Assembly: GCA_008638375.1 (NCBI GenBank)
Contig: CM018031.1
Coordinates: forward strand, 56,966,688 to 57,030,687
Source of the DNA: Nyssa sinensis
Lineage: Eukaryota > Streptophyta > Magnoliopsida > Cornales > Nyssaceae
DNA: 64,000 bases
Reading direction: 5' to 3'
The notes under the pieces: model-generated
What the model was told of the DNA's origin: nothing
Databases searched by the model: none
Seen by the model: only the letters and a program-made list of their open reading frames with translations
Part shown: positions 12,201 through 23,500 of the stretch, piece by piece
Layout: each line of letters begins with the position of its first letter
How positions within the stretch are numbered: the stretch's first letter is position 1
Translations under genes and position numbers: made by a program

Positions 12201-15200
12201 TTACATTTTCTGGTGCCAGGCATGACATCTTACGTAATTTTTTTGGCCAAATATTTGCATGGTTTAGATTTTCTTATTGAAAGGTTGAAGTAATGAGTTT
12301 CATTTGGTGACGTTTTTAGATTGTTTCAAACATGTTTGCACAAGGCTGTATTTACCAGGTTTCATTATTTTTTTCGTGCATGCAAGCCTGGATGGATTAG
12401 CATTGGTAGGGTGGGAAGGGGAAGGTTGGTTTTAGTGGGTTTATTGTTGACAAAATCCTTTCTCACTTGGAATATGTTTTGCTGCATGCATTTTGAGTAT
12501 GCAGATAATGGTCAGCACAACAGAGATATACCAAATAAGAAAAAGATAATAGAAAACACTATCTGCTGATGTGGGATTTCCTTTGATTTGGCATGCGGGT
12601 GACTTTCTTGGTAATGCAGTTACCTAAAAAAGAATGTTCTGGAACTTTCAGGATTTGAAAAAGAAGCCAAAGTACTTGGTAACATTCACAGTTGGTTTGG
12701 ATCAGAAGAACAATATTGATGCAGCTGTTAAAAAGGTTACACAAATGGACCATTCCATCATTAAAATTTATTTTTATGATATTGCAAAGACACTGATTTT
12801 GTAATCTTACATTTTGTGGTAGTTTTCTGATGATTTCCAAATTTTGCTTTTCCACTATGATGGTCGGACAAGTGAATGGGATCAATTTGAGTGGTCAAAG
12901 AGTGCAGTTCATGTCAGCACGAGGAAACAAACAAAATGGTAATATCCTTTGACATTTTGCATAGTTTTAGCCTGCTTTCATACCATAACTTCCCACTTTT
13001 GCAGGTGGTATGCGAAGAGGTTTTTGCATCCTGATGTTGTGGCAGCTTATGATTACATTTTCATTTGGGATGAAGATCTTGGAGTTGAACACTTTAATGC
13101 TGAGAAGTATTTTTTTTCCTAATTTTATCAATTTTCCATCATGGTTTCTGGTTAAATCTAAAATTACTTCTTTTTTTTTTTTGGCTTTGTACAATATACC
13201 AGGTATATTCAACTAGTTAAGAAACATGGTTTGGAGATTTCTCAACCAGGTCTTGAGCCAAATAATGGGCTAACATGGCAGATGACAAAGAGGAGAGGTG
13301 ACAGAGAAGTTCACAAGTAAGTTTTATTGTTTTTACTCTCTCTCCCCAATAATATTGTTATATGGATATTTCTGTAACAATGGTTTGATAGTCTCATATA
13401 TGTGCATAGTTTTTTGAGTTCTGTATGTCTGGATTGGTGGCCAGGAATACAGAAGAGAAACCAGGCTGGTGCAGGGACCCACATTTGCCTCCATGTGCTG
13501 CGTACTCTCTCTCTCTATCTCTCTCTCTCTCACACACACACAGAATTGGTTTTAACAACTTCAAACGTAATTCTGCTCTCCCTTAGAAAAATCTGTTCAT
13601 TAAACCCACATTTGGCTTGCGATGTTACCCGATAGCCTGCAATTGTACGAAAATTCATCAAACGTATCAAGTAGGATAAGATTGAGGGCAGACTACTTTC
13701 TGATCATGCATTAAAATCAGACTATCAAATTATATAAATGAATTAAATTTAAATACTCTGTTGTCATGCAACATATATAATTTAAGCTCAAGTAATTTCT
13801 GGAATTACAAAATCAAAGTTACAGTTAGCCAAGCTTATGCATAACCCTGTTTCATTAAATTTGTTTTCTGCTTTTACTAAATTCATTTCTTTTTATGTTA
13901 TTTCTATCAGATGAGACTGTTAAACTCAGTGGAAGAGCAACTTATCAAAAAACAAAAATGGTGGAAATAGATGTTCATTTAATATTTTGTTCAAAATTTG
14001 TTAGTCTTGAAATTGCTATTTGACTTTTTTTTTTTCAGCTTTCTAAATTTATGATAATCATGAATTTATATAATATATACAATATAAAATCAATAATACA
14101 TCTGTAAGTACAATTGTATGAGTACAGTGCACCTCAGCGCATGCATGTCAACCGGTGCTTTTGCCTCATTGGTCCGATCTGTTGGATTGCATGTCAGTCG
14201 TATTGATATGGTGTGATAGTGAAAGGATGCACAAGAGGGGGACTTTAGGAAATTTTCCAAAATACTCCCAAATTAATGGGAATTCTAAAATAGCTTTTTA
14301 GAATTGATTGATGATCCAAATTGTTTCTATATATCACCCAGAAAAAGAAATCAAAGTCAACGTGGATGGACCCGCCTATTGGCCATTTCACACTTTAGAA
14401 ATTGACCTCCCTCCTGTTTGTTGTGCATTTTCCTCATGTCCTGGCTGCCCTCCAAAGAAGGCTTGTCGGCCTCTTTATTTATTTATATAAAACAATTAGG
14501 TTTTTACTTATAAAAAAAAATTGTTTTTTCTCAATGGTACTGCTGCCACATCAAATTGAACAACAGAAATAAACTAACATATACATTTTTTCCCCTTAAC
14601 TGTGGCATATGAAACACAAAAATTTAGCCATGCATTTGAGAGATATGAGGGTTATGTGGTTCCCAAGTGATTCTTGCCATACAATTAGTTTGTTTAAGTT
14701 TTATTTCCTGAACTCTTGATATATTGACTTGTTTTTCTAAAAAAAAAAAAAATTGACTTCTAAAAGCAGGACTTCTGTCATTTTCCTTTTTGGGAAAAAA
14801 AATTTAAGTGAAATATACCATTCATGTTTACTAAAAGAATATGGATATTTTGGCTGGCAAATTTTGCTAAAATTTGAAGTCATGCAGATGTGAAGAATTA
14901 TTATATAACAAGCTAGGTGATGTGTCTTGTGTGTAGATCTCAAGATATGAACTCCGATTTCATATACGATGGGAGTGCACCTTCACAGCTGTCCTATAAC
15001 TATGTTTTTCTTTTTCTGCTTATATTCAGTTTTGTAGAAATTATGGCTCCTGTCTTTTCTCGGGAAGCTTGGCGTTGTGTATGGCATATGATTCAGGTAC
15101 TGTTGTATATATAATTATATGTTTTAATTAAATGTGTCTATTTTATTATATATTGAATCTTCTCATTCTGGATGCTCCATAGCATTCAGCTCCTGTGACA

Positions 15201-18200
15201 AATTCTTCTTGTTCAAGTGTATTTAGTTTTCAGCTATGCTAATCTGTCTGTCTGTATGCTTGTAGAACGATTTGGTGCATGGATGGGGATTGGATTTTGC
15301 CCTCAGAAGATGTGTAGATGTATGTGTTTTGTGTGTGTGTGCGTGTGTTTCTTTTTTAAATTAAATTGTTTATAGTTGCAAATGTTTCTGTTGCATTCTT
15401 CGGAGCTTGCATGTTTCCGTTCATCTTAAATGCTTACTCTTTTTCCTTTTTGGGATGTGTACTAACATTTAAATTTTTTTCCCATATAACCTAAATTTGT
15501 GATATTTGGTTTCTATAAATCTGCAAGGCATTGGGGTGCTTTTCAGATTGCACTACAGGTTTATAACCCCAATAACCTGCCTAAATTAAATTCTATAGAA
15601 AAATATAAACAGTTTTGTACATACATATGCAGGTGTGCATGTGTATGTGAGAGAAGTATGTGTATGTATATTTCTATCTATATGGCTGCGACTGGTGTTT
15701 GAAATGGTGAGACATTTGAATAATTCTTGTCACAATTTGTCACCCTCAACCGATGGACAAAATGGCAAGAACTCCGGCAAGATACGCCCAGTGGTGCGGT
15801 AAGACTTTTGAAGTGGACGGCCTCGCCGATCATTCAAGAAGATTCCAACTGACTGGAGAGAGGTGCTGGGGTGGTTCGAAGAATTCGAACTGATGATGAG
15901 GTTCTTCCTTGGATGGAAGAGAAAGAAGTCGAGGGGGCTGAGTAGATCGAACGATGGAGGATCTTTTGTGAGGATTGAAGAGTTGACTGGGTGGTGTTAG
16001 GTACAGTGTTTACATACCAGAGTCCAACAAAGGGGGAGGATGGAAGGGTGCTGCGATTGCATTTTGTATGTTGACATCGTCGTTGCAGAAGCAGGAGAAG
16101 GGACTTCAGAGAACCTTCAAAGAAGCGGCAATTGTGGGAAAGTGGCCAGAAGGAAAACTGAAAATAATGAAGAGAAGAGGAGGGAGGAGTTCTGTGGGTT
16201 GATAAATGACACTGAAATTTTTTCTTGAAATGTAAGGGTCAAAATGACCCAGAAAAGAGAATGGTGGTGCAAGTAATTTCAGTAGGCTTTGTGGGGAGTA
16301 TATGGCTGCCAGGGGCAAAATTGGGGGCATTCTTTTGATGTGGAATCCTAGGGTGATGGAGGGGTTGGATCACTGGGCAGGAAGGTTCTTCCTTTCTTGC
16401 AAGTTTAAGATGCTCACTAGGAATTTTGAGTGGGTTTTTACAAGGGTGTATGGGCCTAATTTGGAGGTGGATAGAGGCCTAACAGTTGCATGGGGATGCA
16501 AACAAGGGGGCTATTTGTGGGTATTAGGGGGAGATTTCAATGTGATAAGACACCTTGCGAAGAGAAGAGGAGGGGGCCAGTTGACTAAAAGCATGAGAGC
16601 TTTGTCGGGGTTCATAGACCATAATCATTTGGTGGAATTGCCTTTTTTTGTTGGGGGAAGGAAAGGAGAAGAGAAAGGGGGGGGGGGGGGGGGGGGGGGA
16701 AGAGGATACACTTGGGTCAATGATGGGAAGTTAGATTTTCTAATTCCACCCAATCTTGCTTTCCAAAACTTGTGTCGGACCACAACCTGATTTTGCTGGA
16801 TATAGGAGGTTTGAAATGGGTTAAAGTGTAGAACCCCTTCTGATTTGAGAATATATGGTTGCAAGCTCTAGGCTTTAGGGATAAAGTGGCTAAATGGTGG
16901 CAAGGGTATAACATAAAGGGTGATCTGAGCTTCGTCATGGCTAGGAATCTAAAACTCTAGAAGACAGATCTTAGGAAATGGAATAAGAAAGAATTTGAAA
17001 ATGTCTAGTTGAAGAAAGAGAACTTGTTAATGAAGATCCAACTACTGGACAGGAAAGAGCACAATGAGTCCTTGACAGAAGAAGAGTGGATTCAGAGGGA
17101 GGGCTTGAAGGCGGAGTTGTGATGTGTCATGAAGGTGGAAGAAATTTCTCGGAGGCAGAAATCTAGAGTTCTATGGTTGAAGGAAATGGACAAAGTTTTT
17201 TTTTTTTTCACTGGGTGGCCAACTAACATAAAAGAAAGAAATAAAATCAACATGATCACTACTGGCGGTCAAGCTTTTTAGGAGGTTGAAGAAGGCATAG
17301 TGGATTTCTACAGGAATTTGTATTAGGAATCATATGATTGGAGGCCTTGTCTGGAAGATTTGGATTTCAGTTTCATCACAAAGGATGAAGTAGCTGCATT
17401 AGAGAAACCTTTTGAGGAGGAGGAGATAGTTGTGTTATTGAAGTCTTGTGATGGGGATAAAGTGTTAGGCCTGGACAGTTTTCCAATGGCTTTCTTCAAA
17501 TATTGTTGGAGGGTGACAAGGGAAGATGTGTTGGTGGTTTTTGATTATTTTTATGAGTCTTGTTCCCTTCAAAGGATCTTAAGTCTCTTAGTGCTTCATT
17601 TATACCGTTGATTCTTAAAAATGAAGGGGCGGAGAGTATTAAGGATTTTAGACCTATTAGCTTGGTGAGGAGTTTGTCCAAGCTAGTAGCTAAAGTACTT
17701 TCTTTAAGACTAAGGGCTTCATTGGAAGAATCATTTCTTCAGGATAGAATGCTTTTGTAGGTGGGGCGCAGATTTTGGATGCGGTTTTGATAGCAAATGA
17801 GTGTGTTGACTTGAGAAGGAAGAAGAAGGAAAGCAGTTTAGTGTGGAAATTAGATATTGAGAAGGCATATGATCATGTTAATTGATATTTTCTCCTTAGT
17901 CTCCTTACTAAGATAGGTTTTGGTGAGAAGTGGAGGAAGTGGGTTAAGTTTGCATCTCAACAGTGACCTTCTCGATTTTGGTTAATGGGTCTCTGAGTTT
18001 TTTTTAGTCCTTTTGCCGGTTGAGACAAGGGTTCCTTTATCCCCTTTTCTATTTGTGATAGTGGAGGCATTGAGTTGGATGTTGTCAATGCTGTTTTGGT
18101 GAGATCTCTTGCAGGTTTCAATTGTGGATGATGGAGGCGACAGGGACTTAGTGATTTCCCATCTTCTTTTTGTTGATGATACCATCATTTTCTGTGATGT

Positions 18201-20551
18201 GGAGGAGATTTGACTAAGATATATGTGGTGTATTTTGGTTTGTTTTGAGGCAGTGTCTGGTTGAGAGTAAATCTCAACAAGAGTGAATTTATCCCGATGG
18301 GTGAATTGGAGGATGCAGAGGAGTTAGTGTGGAGCATGGGATGTGAAGTGGGCAGCCTGCCTTTCAAGTATTTGGGTTTGCCATTGGGAGTTTCAGTGAG
18401 ATCGACAGGTGTGTGGGATGTGGTTGTTAAAAGTTTCAACATCAGTTGGCGACAAGAAAGCAACAATATCTTTCTAAAGGAGGGTGAATTACCCTCATCA
18501 AAAGCACTCTTTCAAATCTTCCTCTTTATTATATTTCTTTGTTTCCAATGTTGGCTTCAGTAAGGAAGAGATTGAAGAAGCTTCAAAGAGACTTAAAATG
18601 TTTTTTTTTTGGGGGGGCGGGGGTAAAGATGACGAAAGAAGAATTCACTTGGTTAGTTGGGAAAATGTGAAGCTTCCATTAATAGAAGGTAGTTTGTGCT
18701 TTAAAGATCTTAAAATGCTCAATCAAGCCTTGTTAGAGAAGTTGATGCGATGGTTTGCAATGGAGGATCATTGTATGTGGAGAGAGGTGATCTCCACTAA
18801 GTATGGTTGTGAGGAGGAAGGATGGTTTTCCAAAGATGCATCGAAAGCTTATGGTTGTGGAGTTAGGAAAGCAATCCAAAAGGGCAAGGAGGCTTTTGCT
18901 CAGGGTGTTCGATTTGAAGTAGGTGAAGGTTCAAGGGTGAAGTTTTGGATAGATCAATGGCATGAGGAAGGCCCTCTTAGGGAAAAATTCCCCAACCTTT
19001 ACAATATAGTCGTGGATAAGAAAGCGTTGATTGCGGATTGTATATTTATTGTTTGGGGGGGGGGGGGGGGGGATTGGCATCCTCAATTTAGAAGAGATTT
19101 TTTGATTGGGAGGTGGGCGAGGTGGAGTAGTTGATAGCTCTATTGAGCAATGTAGTTTTGGGGAAAGGAAGGGGGGATGGGATTAAGTGGCGAGAGAGTA
19201 GAGATGGACAGTTCATTGTGCAGTCCTCTTATAGGAGGTTGGTTAATGGGAAGGATTAGTCTTTCCCTTAGAGATTGATTTGGAAGTCCAAAGTTCTAAT
19301 CAAAGCTACGTTTTTGCTTGGTCAGCAAAATGGTATTCTATTCTCACTGTGAATAACCTTCGAAGAAGAGGTTTTGTCTTCCAAGTCGTCCTATGTGCAA
19401 AGACGGGGAAGGGATGGTGGACCACCTTTTAGTGCATTGTAAGTTGGCTCGGGATACATGGAATTTGCTCTTTTCTCTCTTTGGTTTCCATTGAGTGATG
19501 CCGGCCTCCATAAAAGAGGTGTAAGGGGATTAAGAAAGAGTTGAAGATTGATTGGAGGATGGCCCCCCATGCCTTGTGTCATGTGCTTATGACAGGAAAG
19601 AAATAGTTGTTTTGAAGGGGTAGAAGATGTTACTTGGAACCTGGATCGTTATGGTACGTGGAACGGGAACGGGAACGGGAATGTAAATCGTCACTTGTTA
19701 TAAAACGTGGTACGGTAGGGTTAAACTTCTTCGGATTGCTTTGTTGGAACAAAATACGTTTATTTCGAACGTGATATGGTTTTTTATTGTATTTGTAATA
19801 ATATTCATATGTATACATATACACCAAAAAAAATTTAATAAATTCAAGGCATTATAAAATAAAATTCCAAAGATGTGTGTATGTATTTTCTTGTATGTTG
19901 TTTGATTTTTTTGGGCCTTTTGATATTTAAGATTGGAATGCTAAATCTTGCATTCCAAATTGCTAGTGATTCATGTTTTGGATCGTACAATCCCAATTCG
20001 CTATTCGCTAGGAGGGTAGCGAATTGTGGTAACTATGGGTAGAATTTCCCCCTTAGAAATTCAAAGATAATTTTATACTAACTCTCTTTTTTTTGTGGGG
20101 GAGGGGGGGGATTAAGGCAGACTTTTCCATGTATTTATATAGATTAATCTATTTTTTGGAGGATTTCAAGGTTTAATTTTTGTGAATAAGTCCATTTATT
20201 TAGTTCTACATTCCTTGCAGTTATTATACATACTCACTTAGATATATACTTAGATCTGCATCTTTCAGATTAGCACAACATGTTTTATTTGGCAGTTGTT
20301 TGTAATCACTTTTGTTTCTCTGCAGCCTGCACATGAGAAAATTGGTGTGGTTGATTCACAGTGGATTGTGCATCAAGTAATTCCTTCTCTTGGGAATCAG
20401 GTGAGTCATCAGTATCTTGTGACTAATTAAGATTATTCTTTGTGCATCTTTGCCAAGTGCTTGATGTATCAAATAAAGTTCAGTTGTATGACAACATAAT
20501 TCAATCATTTTTTTTTAACAATTTTATTGAGAACATTGTGTCAAATAAAGT

Positions 20552-20582
<31 letters not shown>

Positions 20583-23500
20583 GTGTGGGTGTGGGTGTGG
20601 GTATGATTTGACAATAAAAATGTTTCAACACATGATAAAGTTTCAGGGAAAATAATTACCCAAAAAAGAAGTTTCAGGGAAAATAACTGTAAAATGCAAC
20701 AAGACACCTTAAGTCTACAATGAAAATCATGGTGCATCATGCATGGATGTTGGAAATAAGCTAACCCTATGCTTGGATAATTACGATGGAAAGTATACAA
20801 AAGGATAGTAATAATTTTTAGGAGAGAAAAAGAAAGGGAAGGATAGTATTAATTAGGAGAGAAAAAGAAAGTGAAGGGAAGGGAAGGATAGTATTAACCC
20901 TTCCTCTTGATTGGATAACAAGGGAGGCAAAAGATAGTAGTAAACCCTCCTCTTGCTGGGTAATGATTGAGAAGAAAAAGGAAGGAAAAGAATATTTTTA
21001 TTATTTGAGTAGAAGGGGTAAACTAGGAATTGCTTGTGAAGTTTTGTAAACATATTAGGAGGGGAATAGTGAACTTTCTCCCTCACATTCATTTAGAAAT
21101 TAGAAGTGGGGAAGGGTGAAGTTTTGGAAGTATGCCTGAAGTTTTGATACAACTTTGGAGTAGAAGTTTTCGTGTCTCTATTGATGGGAATGCCCTTGTT
21201 GTGGATTATGCGGCTAATGTGGGTGGAGATTTTCGCCCCCCGGTTTAAGAGAGATTTTTATGACTGGGAATTGGGAGAGGTGGCGTTCTTGGAAATCCTT
21301 AGTAGATTTAAATTAAGTGAAGACAAGATTTGATGGTATGGATTGGGAATAATCACAAGAATTTCACAGCTTGATCTTTCTACAAGGAGTTAACAGGTGG
21401 GTAGCATATTTTCCTTGGAAGTTGATTTGGGGTTCTCGGGTGTCTTCTAAAGTTGCTTTTTTTGCATGGGCAGTAGCTAGGGGTGCAAAACTATGGAAAA
21501 TCTTTGTTTGAGAGGATTTCAATTGACAAACTGATGTTGCTTATGCAAACATGAGGAGGAAATGGTGGATCACCTCCTTCATCCATTATCCATTTGCGCT
21601 GTTTGGATGTAGTTGGGCTATGCCAGCATCGTTTAAGGAGGTGTTTGAAGGTTGGAGATGTGCTAGAGTGAGAAAGGAGGCTAGAATCGCATGGAAGATG
21701 GCTCCTCTTTGTATGGTGTGGAGCCTTTGGTGAGACAGAAAGAAAGAGGATTTTTGAAGGGAGTGAAAAATCCCTTGCTTGCTTTAAAGATAGCTTTTTG
21801 AGGCTTTTGTTCTTTTGTGTTAAGGAAACTACTACCATAGTCCTATGTATTTAGACACTATTGTGGCTTTTGGGGGGATATTAGGCTTTGTTTTCTTTTG
21901 GCCATCCCCTTCTTTGTAATTTTAGGTTTCCCCCTCAGCCGTCTCTTGTATATATTCATACACTTTTACCGATAAAAAAAGGGAGGCCAAAACGGGTAAT
22001 TATTAACTCGCTTCCGATTTCCCTCCGTTTCAGTTCACTTCTGGAAGGAGAGCAGAATGGGTTTTGGAGGGGTTAATGTCCACCTTCCTCTCCCTCCCTT
22101 TTTTTCCCTTTCGCTCTTCACTTTCTTATTCAAGCAGGGTGCAAGGCTTCCCTCCATTCCTTTGTCTCTCTTTTCTCTTATAATCCTTCAATTCAAACGT
22201 AGTGTAAAGTTTCCAACATATTATTCCTGAATTCAGACATTTGGAGAATCTTAAGCAGAAACACCTCAATAGTTTCTCATAAATGTTTGGAAGATGCTTT
22301 TGAATTTATGAGGAATGCAGATTATATAAATCACTAAAAAAAAAAAAAGAAATCACAGACCTTTTCTATAATGATTAATGGACTTGTCTTTCAAGGTTTT
22401 TCCTTTTAATCATTGCCTGAAGATCACAGATTTAATTTTTATGTTCTACTTTTTTGTGAAGTCCCTTAATTTAGAAGTTTCTCATGAAATATTTTGCTAC
22501 TGTCCTATTCAATTTCAAATACTTACCACTCTTCATCTATGAAGCACAAACACTGTATTTTGGCTCATGTGTTCGTGTCGGACACACGAAAAAAGAGTGC
22601 AAATTTTTATTTTTTTTTCTGAATTTTGGACACGTTTTGACTTTTTCTTTTCTTCCTTTTCTCCTTAGTTCTTTTTATGTAACAGTTGATAAATTTGTTT
22701 TGGAACTTAAATCATGGATGGTGACGATTAAATGAAGAAGATCTTAAATTTTTATTTAATAACTTTGTTATTTTAACATTTTAATAATATTTTTGTGATT
22801 TATCTGTTTTTATTTCAATTAAAATTGAAATAACAATTTTAAATTTTTATTTAATAACTTTGTTATTTTAACGTCTTAATAATATTTCAATTAAAATTGA
22901 AATAACATTAACTTTTTATTATATGGTCATATAAAAATTAAAAAAATAATTATATATATCCAATGTGTTCCTAACATATTTGTGTCTTATTTTTTTAAGA
23001 AATAATGTGTCTACGTGTCCGTGTCGTGTCGTATTTGTGTCCCAATCCATGCTCCTTAGCTCTTTACATTCCCTTAATTTTTTTCAACCACACTTAAGCT
23101 TCCATTATTGTGCTTTTTCCTGCTTCCATTTTCGTTTTTGGCAACTACCGTCAGACCATGTACGGGTGTGTTGAGTTTTATATTTAGGGGAATTAATGAT
23201 TTATAAAGAGACCAAACTTTGTTTTTGTGTTAGATCTAGTTTCCTAGGAAGTTTGTCAATGTGTATGAAGCATACAAAAGTAAACAAACCAAAATATGAA
23301 TTTGGAAGTTATACATGTTTTGATGTGGATTATAAGTACATGATTATGGAATGTCAGGAACCTTGTAATTTGGTAAGGTGTGATTTAAGGATAATTTGCA
23401 CTCAAGTTATGTGTTTACAGAAATAACATGCATATCAGTACTTAGTTCTAGTGATTTGATTTTGGTAGTTGGGTGCTCCCTGGAAGCCAAACAGTTCATT

